Positions 35,027 to 42,373 of a DNA stretch of 64,000 bases are shown one piece after another. The notes under the pieces were generated by a model. That model was not told the DNA's origin. It saw only the letters and a list, made by a program, of their open reading frames with translations, and did not search any database. This stretch comes from a virus. Each line of letters begins with the position of its first letter. Within the stretch, counting starts at the first letter, position 1. The stretch lies in IMG/VR virus record IMGVR_UViG_3300007609_001079, positions 37,662 through 101,661 of that record; one strand, written 5' to 3'. A program made the translations under genes and the position numbers.

Positions 35027-36729
35027 AATATTTTCTTCTTTACAATAAAGTTACCAAGAACCAATGTATCCATTTCACAATCTAAGAAAGTTTTGATTGC
35101 CGTTAAAGGGTCTAACACCATTGTCTGGTCTTTTAGATTGAATGAAGTATTTAAAACCATTGGATACCCATTATCCTTTTCGAGTTGTTGTAATAACTTA
35201 TACATTCTTCTGTGGTGATTGTTGGATACTGATTGTATTCTTGCAGAACCATCAATGTGAGTAATTGCAGGAAGATACTTTTGATGTTCTTCTTTTACCT
35301 TTACCACTTGGTTCATATAAGGAACTACTTTATCGTAATGGAAGTAACGAGTTTGTTCTTCTAACTTTACCATTGGAGCGAATGGTCTGAACCCTTCACG
35401 TTTTTTAATTACTCGATTTACTCTTGCCTTCATTTGTGGGTCACATGGATTTGCAAGTATCGAACGATTACCTAATGCTCGCGAACCAAATTCCATAGGA
35501 CCCTCGAACCAACCCACCACATTACCTTCAGTAATTTGTTTGGATATAATTGGTATAAGTTCTGAATCTATTTTATGTTGGTAATATACTTCACTCTTCA
35601 TTGAAATTAAAACTTCTTCCATTTCTTCTCTTGAATAAGAAGGACCTAAGTAAGGATTAGTATTATCAATTCTTGGTGAATCTGGGTTGGTTCTATAAAA
35701 GAATTCTAACGCACAACCAATAGCAGAACCTGCATCAGATGGTGCAGATGGAATCCATAATTGTTTGTATAAAGATTTCTCTAAGATTTTCCCATTAGCA
35801 GTTCCGTTGTATGCACATCCCCCACTTAAACATAAGTTAGTAGTTGAACGAGTAACATATAACTTATCAATTAAACGAAATAACAAAAACTCATATTCGT
35901 GTTGTAAGGTTGCCGCTAAATCTTTATGGTCTTGAGTAAGTTCTTCTTCGGGAAATCTATTTGGTAATCCCAACAAAGAACTCAACTTCTCATTAAACAT
36001 GTGGTCATCTGACCAATCATAAGTAAAATATTTCATATCCAATTCAAATCCACCATCTTTAGTAGTTTTGTAAAGTTTCTGAAATTGTTTTAAATAGGTT
36101 TCGTGATTTCCATACGGAGCCAATCCCATTACCTTATACTCACCTTCATTAGGTTTAAATCCAAGAAAAGCAGTAAAGGCAGAATATAACATCCCCAATG
36201 AATGAGGGAAATTAATCGATTGTAGAGGGAATAATTTATTTCCTTCTCCATAATATAGAGAAGTTGTTTCCCACTCCCCTACACCATCTACCGAAAGAAT
36301 AGAGGACTTTTGGAATGGAGATGTAAAGTAAGAATATGCAACGTGAGATAAATGATGGTCTCCATACTCAATATCTACATAAGGATGTGTGATTTCAAGT
36401 ATCTGTTGTTCGATTTCTTCGAACTTTTCTTTATTACGTTGGATGATTTCTAAACGATGTTCTTTCTCAGATTTAGGTCCTCGTTTAGTTGATTGTTCAA
36501 TTCTATCTAATTTAATTTTTGGATTATCGTAAAAACAAACATCGGTAATTTCTCTACCATCAACGTTAAATTTTTTCTTTAACCAATTAATAGTATTAGT
36601 AGGGAAGGATGAATCGTGTTTGATACCCGTGAATCTTTCTTCTTCACAAGCACCCAACACTTTTCCATCTTTTAATAAGGCTGCGGCTGAATCATGGTAT
36701 CCACAACTAATTCCTAATATATAACTCAT
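35023..36729 (-). CDS. Carbamoyltransferase, NodU/TobZ family
   Basis: 568 aa, full length for the family. The N-terminal Kae1-like domain shows ILGISCGYHDSAAALL, EEERF, the metal-binding HHLSH (about 125-130) and SVDGVGEW. The C-terminal YrdC-related domain shows EGPMEFGSRALGNRSILA, REGFRPFAPMV and MNTSFNLKDQTMV. The family transfers carbamoyl phosphate-derived carbamoyl groups to hydroxyls of small molecules. Phage members acting on hydroxymethylated cytosine have been described, so DNA-base modification is a possibility here. It lies behind a late motif (36750-36759). Confidence 0.9.
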   Translation of the reverse strand: MSYILGISCGYHDSAAALLKDGKVLGACEEERFTGIKHDSSFPTNTINWLKKKFNVDGREITDVCFYDNPKIKLDRIEQSTKRGPKSEKEHRLEIIQRNKEKFEEIEQQILEITHPYVDIEYGDHHLSHVAYSYFTSPFQKSSILSVDGVGEWETTSLYYGEGNKLFPLQSINFPHSLGMLYSAFTAFLGFKPNEGEYKVMGLAPYGNHETYLKQFQKLYKTTKDGGFELDMKYFTYDWSDDHMFNEKLSSLLGLPNRFPEEELTQDHKDLAATLQHEYEFLLFRLIDKLYVTRSTTNLCLSGGCAYNGTANGKILEKSLYKQLWIPSAPSDAGSAIGCALEFFYRTNPDSPRIDNTNPYLGPSYSREEMEEVLISMKSEVYYQHKIDSELIPIISKQITEGNVVGWFEGPMEFGSRALGNRSILANPCDPQMKARVNRVIKKREGFRPFAPMVKLEEQTRYFHYDKVVPYMNQVVKVKEEHQKYLPAITHIDGSARIQSVSNNHHRRMYKLLQQLEKDNGYPMVLNTSFNLKDQTMVLDPLTAIKTFLDCEMDTLVLGNFIVKKKIF

Positions 36730-36749
36730 TGATATTTTTTGTATTTATG

Positions 36750-36759
36750 TATAAATATA
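36750..36759 (-). promoter_or_regulatory. Late promoter motif for carbamoyltransferase
   Basis: TATATTTATA on the minus strand, 20 nt before the ATG at 36729. Confidence 0.6.
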
Positions 36760-36801
36760 CTTTCCAATAAAAATTAAAAGTATTATTATAATTAGAATAT
36801 T

Positions 36802-37578
36802 TTATAAAAAATCCTCATCTATATATGGATTTGAATCTTGGTAATCATCTTGAGTAGGCGCTTGCCAAAATTCTTTCTTTTTTGGTTCTCTAAACTCACC
36901 ATGTTCTAAATAATCATTTAACATTATCTTTTGGTGTTGTTTCATGGTATTAACAACTTTTGTAATGTAATGAGTCTTACAATCTGTCATTTCTCTTACC
37001 AAAAGATAAAGATGTTTTTTATTGAAGTTTTCAATATGTTCACTTCTACGAAACAATTCTAAGATTGCATCTGCAATTTGTAAATCACGTTTTTTGGTAA
37101 AGATAGAATTTAAATTTCTATCCCAATAATCCAACATAATATATTTGAATTCCTTAAACTCACCTGCCTCAGTAGTATCATCAAAATCATTTTCAGGATT
37201 CCAAGTTTCAGGCATCTCAGAAATCAAAGCATTTTGTTTCCATCTTTTGTAATTACCATTGTTAGCTAAAATTAAATGGTTCTTAGCAATGATAGTAAAG
37301 TATGAGAAAGCTCTACCCTTTCCTTCTTGGAACATATGCATCTTTTCTACCATAGTAGAAACTACTTCGGTTTGCATATCTTTTTTAGGAACATCAAAAT
37401 AAGAAAACTTAAATGTATTAATTACATTCTCTGCTAATTTTTCAAAAGGGTACTTAATACGTTCTGCGTAAATCTTAGAACGTTTCTTAGGGTCTTTACA
37501 ATTGTTATACTCTACTATCGCTTCTTGTGCAGGTGTACCAAAATAAATTTTGGATTTTTTTCTTCTCTTTTTAGCCAT
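36802..37578 (-). CDS. Late-transcription sigma factor (T4 gp55-like)
   Basis: 258 aa. Residues ~14-115 match the sigma-2 region layout of T4-like late sigma factors: AIVEYNNCKDPKKRSKIYAE, PFEKLAENVINTFKFSYFD, EVVSTMVEKMHMF, GKGRAFSYFTIIAKNHLI, then a basic region. The extreme C-terminus YIDEDFL is a short acidic/hydrophobic tail like the sliding-clamp-binding motif of T4 gp55. It probably directs host RNA polymerase to the TATATTTATA motifs found ahead of the virion genes. It is transcribed with the lysozyme-like and 87-aa genes from a host-type promoter (38463-38494), as expected for a middle gene that switches on late genes. Confidence 0.8.
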   Translation of the reverse strand: MAKKRRKKSKIYFGTPAQEAIVEYNNCKDPKKRSKIYAERIKYPFEKLAENVINTFKFSYFDVPKKDMQTEVVSTMVEKMHMFQEGKGRAFSYFTIIAKNHLILANNGNYKRWKQNALISEMPETWNPENDFDDTTEAGEFKEFKYIMLDYWDRNLNSIFTKKRDLQIADAILELFRRSEHIENFNKKHLYLLVREMTDCKTHYITKVVNTMKQHQKIMLNDYLEHGEFREPKKKEFWQAPTQDDYQDSNPYIDEDFL

Positions 37579-37580
37579 TA

Positions 37581-37844
37581 TTATAATGATTCGTTTAAAT
37601 CTTCTACTACTTTTTTAAGTTGTGAAAAGGTTTCACCAACCTCATCATCTTTTTCGAAAGCTTGTCTTGTATCAATTTCTTGCATTTTCTCAAGAGCAGT
37701 TAATACTTTAGATTGGGTATCTTTAATAGTCCCAACTAATCTATCCTCAAGTTGTTCGTTCTGTCTTAATAGATTCCGAACCCCTATAAGGAATACTAAA
37801 TTAACTACACCTGATGCAATCAATCCAATTAAAATGTAATCCAT
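37581..37844 (-). CDS. Small membrane protein with coiled coil
   Basis: 87 aa. One N-terminal transmembrane helix (residues ~4-24) is followed by a charged coiled coil and an acidic C-terminus (VVEDLNESL). It lies between the lysozyme-like gene and the sigma factor gene with 1-2 nt gaps. Its place next to a lysis-type gene makes a holin or spanin-like role conceivable, but a single N-terminal helix with a cytoplasmic coil is not diagnostic. A late co-activator role (gp33-like) is less likely because of the membrane helix. Confidence 0.6.
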   Translation of the reverse strand: MDYILIGLIASGVVNLVFLIGVRNLLRQNEQLEDRLVGTIKDTQSKVLTALEKMQEIDTRQAFEKDDEVGETFSQLKKVVEDLNESL

Positions 37845-37845
37845 A

Positions 37846-38433
37846 TTATTCTAAATTTAATTCGTAACCTGAGAATAATCTCATATATTTGGTAATCGGT
37901 GTTCCATTTCCATCTTTGAAAACTTCTCCCTTTCTAAACCACTTAATCACATTACCAGCTCCACCAAGATGTGCAGCTGCAAGTACACCACTTTCTGTAA
38001 CATAAATTCCATGTAGAGATTTATTATTATATTTTTTAATAAATCTTCGAAGTGTTCTTTTATTAGAAGTTAACAATTTAGTCATAGCTTCTTCTTGTAA
38101 AGTGGGCGAATTTAAAAACTTTTTCTTAGTAGTCTTAATACCAATAGCCTTTAAAGTAGATATATGAAATTGATATCTTCCCATATATCCCCAACGATTT
38201 ACTTTAGAGTAATTGTTTCCACTTTCAAAATTTCCAAGTTTACTTAAAAAAGTAGTATGGTTCTTTAAATTAATTTCAACTTTAGGAACCTCTACTTTAG
38301 GTTCTATAACTTTAATTGAAATTGGTTCTATTGTTTCTATTGGTTCTTGCCATTCTAAAACTATCTCATGGGCTTTAAAAGCCATTAGACATAGTGAAAT
38401 GGTAACAATGAATGATAAAAAAAAGTGTCTCAT
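37846..38433 (-). CDS. Membrane-anchored lysozyme/transglycosylase-like endolysin
   Basis: 195 aa. The N-terminal hydrophobic helix (residues ~4-20) is a signal or signal-anchor. A Pro/Glu/Ile-rich linker follows. The catalytic domain has GNFESGNNYSKVN (probable catalytic Glu70), GYMGRYQFHISTLKAIGI and AAAHLGGAGN, the layout of goose-lysozyme/SLT-like muramidases. It probably degrades peptidoglycan at lysis. A consensus host-type promoter (38463-38494) lies 29 nt upstream and also serves the 87-aa and sigma genes. Confidence 0.7.
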   Translation of the reverse strand: MRHFFLSFIVTISLCLMAFKAHEIVLEWQEPIETIEPISIKVIEPKVEVPKVEINLKNHTTFLSKLGNFESGNNYSKVNRWGYMGRYQFHISTLKAIGIKTTKKKFLNSPTLQEEAMTKLLTSNKRTLRRFIKKYNNKSLHGIYVTESGVLAAAHLGGAGNVIKWFRKGEVFKDGNGTPITKYMRLFSGYELNLE

Positions 38434-38462
38434 GTGAATAGTTCCTCGATAATACTTCGTAA

Positions 38463-38494
38463 CAAAGATACGAAATAATTCTTACATAACCAAA
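38463..38494 (-). promoter_or_regulatory. Host-type promoter for endolysin-sigma operon
   Basis: TTTG (38491-38494), a 20-bp spacer ending in TTTCG, TATCTTTG (38463-38470). Full consensus. Confidence 0.8.
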
Positions 38495-38509
38495 TGTTTC
38501 TTCAGATTT

Positions 38510-38752
38510 CTAACATTCTCCTATGGGCCCAAAGTATAATGACCCTAAATCTAATTCAGATTTTTGTTGTTCTTTTATTTCTTCTATATACTTTTCTTGG
38601 TCTAAAACATAATTATCAATGAACTCGTTAAGTTCTTCATCACTAATTACATTTTTTTCCACCAAAACATCACATAAGGCATCTATAATAGCACCTTGTT
38701 GTAATACTTGTTTTGCTAAATCTCTAATTATCTCGTTTGATACTGAGCTCAT
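38510..38752 (-). CDS. Small acidic protein, unknown
   Basis: 80 aa, helical and acidic (SVSNEIIRDLAKQVLQQGAI, then ISDEELNEFIDNYV). Not recognised. It overlaps the 84-aa gene by 29 bp and is the last gene of the 40321 promoter operon. Confidence 0.6.
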   Translation of the reverse strand: MSSVSNEIIRDLAKQVLQQGAIIDALCDVLVEKNVISDEELNEFIDNYVLDQEKYIEEIKEQQKSELDLGSLYFGPIGEC

Positions 38753-38978
38753 CTAATAAATCTTTTAGTGTGTTCTTATCTTCATCTCCAAATACTAAAT
38801 CACCAAACCCACGATTTATGGAATTTTCACTATAACCCATAGCCGAAGCTAATCTAACACACATAACCTTGTACTCGTTGATATCCATATCATCAGGTAC
38901 TGTTAATTCTATTTGTGAAGCCTCACGATTGAACTCAATCATATCATCATCGGTATATTTAAATATAAGTTTTCCCAT
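38724..38978 (-). CDS. Small acidic protein, unknown
   Basis: 84 aa with an N-terminal beta strand (LIFKYTDDDMIEF) followed by helices. The stretch MCVRLASAMGYSENSI resembles short conserved proteins of T4-like phages, but I assign no function. It follows peptide deformylase after 12 nt in the same operon. Confidence 0.6.
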   Translation of the reverse strand: MGKLIFKYTDDDMIEFNREASQIELTVPDDMDINEYKVMCVRLASAMGYSENSINRGFGDLVFGDEDKNTLKDLLDELSIKRDN

Positions 38979-38990
38979 CTTTTCGTTTAT

Positions 38991-39602
38991 TTATAAGATT
39001 TCACATCCAATTGCAAGAAGAGATTCAGCCTTCTTGTACTTCATAAATTCAGTTTTACCATCAGGTAATTTTACCATTACTCGTTCGTTTCTACCATATT
39101 TTTTAGGGGCAGTAACGGTGGTTGTATATCTTCTAACTTTATCGGTGATTAGAATCCCATTAAGGTGGTCTATCTCGTGTTGAGCACAAACTGTTTCCAA
39201 TAACCCTTCATCAGAAAAGAACTCGTTAGAATCCTTCCATTCGTTTGAATCAGGTGAGAAGATTACAGTTCCTAAGTTATCACACTCAACTGTAAATGAT
39301 TTATGCCTTACTGTCTTAACAGGTTTCTTAATAGTTTTATCTAATGATAAACATTGTTCTACATACGCAACCGTTTCTTTAGAAACTTCAGTTACAACTG
39401 GGTTGATTAGAACCAATGGTTCTTTTACATTAATAACACATGCACGAACATCTAAACCAATCTGATTTGCCGATAACCCAATACCACCATGTTTTGCTAA
39501 ACTATCTAATAATTTTGTAGAGATATCATCTATCTCCTCTTGTGTCATCGGTTTATTTACCAATGGTGTTCTTAACTTGTTTGGGTCTTTAATTAACTTC
39601 AT
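38991..39602 (-). CDS. def: Peptide deformylase
   Basis: 203 aa. All three family motifs are present: I, GGIGLSANQIG (39-49); II, EQCLS (82-86, with the metal-ligand Cys84; most enzymes have EGCLS); III, QHEIDH (141-146, with His142, Glu143, His146). It removes the N-formyl group from nascent proteins. Phage deformylases are known, mostly in marine phages, and are thought to speed up maturation of phage-made proteins. It is overlapped by 14 bp by the 79-aa gene, in the operon from promoter 40321-40352. Confidence 0.92.
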   Translation of the reverse strand: MKLIKDPNKLRTPLVNKPMTQEEIDDISTKLLDSLAKHGGIGLSANQIGLDVRACVINVKEPLVLINPVVTEVSKETVAYVEQCLSLDKTIKKPVKTVRHKSFTVECDNLGTVIFSPDSNEWKDSNEFFSDEGLLETVCAQHEIDHLNGILITDKVRRYTTTVTAPKKYGRNERVMVKLPDGKTEFMKYKKAESLLAIGCEIL

Positions 39603-39828
39603 CGAATAATTCTAATTGGTTTGTAACTAATTTTCTTGTTGAAGTATCTTCACCCCAACCACGAACATAAACAGTCTTACCACCATCAGGTGATTCGTAA
39701 ATCTTCGCATCTTTCATTTCTTCTTTTAACTTATCAAAGTTGTTTTTATTTTGTAAATAAATTTCTCTGATTTTACTACCGAGTTCCATATCATTTGGAT
39801 ACTCTTTTACTAATTTTTCTATATCCAT
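39589..39828 (-). CDS. Small charged protein, unknown
   Basis: 79 aa from the ATG at 39828, which lies 1 nt after the stop of the nucleotidylyltransferase gene. A TTG further up would overlap that gene and is not needed. The C-terminal half (ESPDGGKTVYVRGWGEDTSTR) looks like a small beta domain. No family recognised. Confidence 0.6.
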   Translation of the reverse strand: MDIEKLVKEYPNDMELGSKIREIYLQNKNNFDKLKEEMKDAKIYESPDGGKTVYVRGWGEDTSTRKLVTNQLELFDEVN

Positions 39829-39829
39829 C

Positions 39830-40300
39830 TTATTCTGCAATATTTAAATATTTTTCTAATAACCAAGATGATGATTGAACTTTATCACCAAGTCCCCATA
39901 CTGAATCTATTCCAAAACCTTCACATACATCATTTTCTGGAGTAGTAGTTTCGGTTCTATCACCACCATTACCAAATGCCATTACACCTTTTGGTAAATC
40001 ACCATTTTCTTTAATGTATTTGTATCTTGCCTTTTCGATAAAATCAATTGCAGTGGTATCATCATATTGTTTTGGATTCATAATATAAACCCAATCAACA
40101 TTTTTAAGATTAGACATGACGAAGGCTCTTTCTTTTTCATCCATAAATGATTTACCTTTTTTCTGTTTTAACCATCTATCATTATTTAATCCAACCCAAA
40201 CTTCATCAGCAAGTTCTTTGGCTTGATTAATACATTCAATGTGTCCTCGATGGACAGGGTCAAACCCACCCGATAATAATATAACTTTATACTTCTTCAT
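39830..40300 (-). CDS. Cytidylyltransferase-like nucleotidyltransferase
   Basis: 156 aa. GGFDPVHRGH (11-20) is the HxGH-type nucleotide-binding motif of the cytidylyltransferase superfamily (RfaE C-terminal domain, TagD, GCT). Near the C-terminus SSSWLLEKYL takes the place of the usual [IS]SST-x-[IL]R motif. These enzymes activate a phosphorylated sugar or alcohol with CTP or ATP. The product could be a nucleotide-sugar used by the phage glycosyltransferases, but the substrate is unknown. A host-type promoter ends 20 nt upstream. Confidence 0.75.
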   Translation of the reverse strand: MKKYKVILLSGGFDPVHRGHIECINQAKELADEVWVGLNNDRWLKQKKGKSFMDEKERAFVMSNLKNVDWVYIMNPKQYDDTTAIDFIEKARYKYIKENGDLPKGVMAFGNGGDRTETTTPENDVCEGFGIDSVWGLGDKVQSSSWLLEKYLNIAE

Positions 40301-40320
40301 ATTGTATTTGTTTTATAATG

Positions 40321-40352
40321 TAAAGATACGAAATATTTTTGGATTTACCAAA
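40321..40352 (-). promoter_or_regulatory. Host-type promoter for nucleotidylyltransferase-deformylase operon
   Basis: TTTG (40349-40352), a 20-bp spacer ending in TTTCG, TATCTTTA (40321-40328). The -33 box directly abuts the metK stop codon. Confidence 0.75.
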
Positions 40353-41318
40353 TTATTTCCAAGAAAATCCACAACCCATATGACCAAACTTAGCAGTGTC
40401 AGCAAAGATTGGTTCTCTCAATCCTAAGAAATCAATAATACCCTGTGGTGAAAGGTCATACCCATGTATCTTGGTTTCTTTCCCATCAATCACTGCAGTT
40501 GCTTGTAATGGTTCATCGTATCCAATAGCATATGCAAGTTGAACAAATACCTCTTGTGCCTCTGAATTTTGTTCCAAGATATCTACTGCAACTCTACGAG
40601 CCATATATGCTGCACTTCTATCAACTTTGGTAGAATCTTTACCACTAAACGCACCCCCACCAATTGGAATACGAGGACCGTAATTATCAACCGCTAGTTT
40701 TCTACCTGTTAAACCGGCATCAGCAGTAAAACCACCAATGTTCCAATCCCCGGCTGGATTCACATGGATTTGTTCTAAAGTGTATTGTGGGTATTGGTTA
40801 AAGAACTCATTTACCAAAGTATAAAGTTCGGTGTTCTTTGCATTTTGAAATGATGCAACCACTCTTGTACGATTTCTATCCAAAGTGATTTGCGTTTTAC
40901 CATCAAATGGAAACTTCTCAAAGATGAACTTATTGAGTTCTCTTGCAAGGAAGTATTCTTGTGGAAGGTATTGGTCATTCTCTCTACAAGCATAACCAGT
41001 CATAATCCCTTGGTCACCTGCACCACCAGTATCAACTCCTTGAGAAATTTCAGGTGATTGAGTGTTGAGATTAATCATAACCGTGATGTTATCATCAGTA
41101 GTAATAGTTCTTACCACATTAGTGATTTGTTCTTTCGATATAATTGCAGTTGAAGTAACCTCCCCTGTAATATAAACCATACCATTACCACCAGCGGTTT
41201 CAATTGCCACTCGTGAATTTGGGTCTTGTTTTAAATATAAATCTAATAGTGTGTCTGAAATTCTATCACACATTTTATCTGGATGCATCGGAGATACACA
41301 TTCTGCTGTTCTTATCAT
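40353..41318 (-). CDS. metK: S-adenosylmethionine synthetase
   Basis: 321 aa, shorter than bacterial MetK (~380-400 aa). Motifs: MHPDKMCDRISD (11-22), GAGDQG (99-104), and GGGAFSGKDSTKVDRSAAY (220-238, the phosphate-binding loop). It makes SAM from methionine and ATP. The shortening seems to be in the second and third subdomains; the catalytic His of HPDK, the Lys/Asp of the GKD loop and GAGDQG are all kept, so activity is expected. SAM-using enzymes nearby (radical SAM 42374-44137, methyltransferase 46978-47553) suggest why a phage would carry it. Confidence 0.92.
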   Translation of the reverse strand: MIRTAECVSPMHPDKMCDRISDTLLDLYLKQDPNSRVAIETAGGNGMVYITGEVTSTAIISKEQITNVVRTITTDDNITVMINLNTQSPEISQGVDTGGAGDQGIMTGYACRENDQYLPQEYFLARELNKFIFEKFPFDGKTQITLDRNRTRVVASFQNAKNTELYTLVNEFFNQYPQYTLEQIHVNPAGDWNIGGFTADAGLTGRKLAVDNYGPRIPIGGGAFSGKDSTKVDRSAAYMARRVAVDILEQNSEAQEVFVQLAYAIGYDEPLQATAVIDGKETKIHGYDLSPQGIIDFLGLREPIFADTAKFGHMGCGFSWK

Positions 41319-41328
41319 AACTTTTATT

Positions 41329-42369
41329 TTATATTATATTAGTTTTACTTATAATTTCATTATCCATATCAACAAACTCCCAATACTCAAGATTATATAT
41401 ACCATCTTGTGCATATTTCTTACATAATGTTTGATTGTGAAGTAATGTTGGTATCATCTCTATATAAATGTTTTCTAATTCTTGTATGGATAACGATGAT
41501 ATATAATCTATATTTTTTTTAATTAATTTAATTCGTTTTTTATAATCACTTTCCAAGTCATAACTTTCATCCCACCACTTATTAAATGTTTTAAAACCAT
41601 AATTATGTAACGTTTTTAAATAATTTGGCCCAGATACTAATATAAATGGTTGACCCGCTGTAAAACATTTATCTGTTTTTTCTGTTATATGAATAGATTT
41701 ATTATAAGTAGTTGTTTCGGTTACAATATTACAAAATGATTTAGTTTGATGAGGTGATACAAATCCTCGAGCAAATAAAGTTTTATAAAACGGTATTTGT
41801 AAATCATCCAATACTAAGTGTCTTTCATTGGTTGGTTCTTCTGGAGCAAATGATAAATATGAATCATTTTTATAATTTTTAATTAAAAAATCAAACATAT
41901 CTCGTCTATGTGGCTTATCCACTCGATTTAGACAAATAAACTTTTTTTTAAATTTTCTTGGTTTTATGGTCTTGGGATGGATACTCGTATATCCAAACAT
42001 CATGGGATATGAGTGAAATTTAAAACCATCTTCTTTATATTTAGTTGGATATAAATCGTTATCAACAAAATACAATTGGTCTGATTTATTTAATTCTTTG
42101 AATGCATCTACTATAACTTTTTTAAAAAAAATACTTTGGGTTTTTATTTTCGCAGATTCAGCATGTTCAAACCACCAAAAATCATAATTTTTATATTCTG
42201 AAATTATATTCTTAATAACGTTTTTAATAAAATCCAAATCATCATATATGTGTGTCTTATTAAAATAACGTATAGGTAAATTATAATTTTTATTAAAACA
42301 TAGCTTAGATATATCAATTATATCTTTACGATTCGATTTACAAAAAGATAAAGTATCATATCCAACCAT
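41329..42369 (-). CDS. Putative glycosyltransferase (GT10-like C-terminal motif)
   Basis: 346 aa. The C-terminal segment HITEKTDKCFTAGQPFILVS then YGFKTFNKWWDESYD is shared with 13847-14890. The N-terminal and middle parts contain LNRVDKPHRRDMFDFLIK, a recurrent element of this phage family. By analogy to GT10/GT-B enzymes the T-E-K block would contact the nucleotide-sugar. The acceptor is unknown. It sits between metK and the radical SAM gene with 4-10 nt gaps. Confidence 0.5.
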   Translation of the reverse strand: MVGYDTLSFCKSNRKDIIDISKLCFNKNYNLPIRYFNKTHIYDDLDFIKNVIKNIISEYKNYDFWWFEHAESAKIKTQSIFFKKVIVDAFKELNKSDQLYFVDNDLYPTKYKEDGFKFHSYPMMFGYTSIHPKTIKPRKFKKKFICLNRVDKPHRRDMFDFLIKNYKNDSYLSFAPEEPTNERHLVLDDLQIPFYKTLFARGFVSPHQTKSFCNIVTETTTYNKSIHITEKTDKCFTAGQPFILVSGPNYLKTLHNYGFKTFNKWWDESYDLESDYKKRIKLIKKNIDYISSLSIQELENIYIEMIPTLLHNQTLCKKYAQDGIYNLEYWEFVDMDNEIISKTNII

Positions 42370-42373
42370 ATAC

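Noticed and set aside
37581-37844. gp33-like late co-activator call for the 87-aa protein next to the sigma factor
   Set aside because: It has an N-terminal membrane helix, and its acidic end alone is not enough evidence.
40811-40993. 60-codon second minus-strand frame in metK
   Set aside because: Out-of-frame shadow; metK is uninterrupted with all motifs in one frame.
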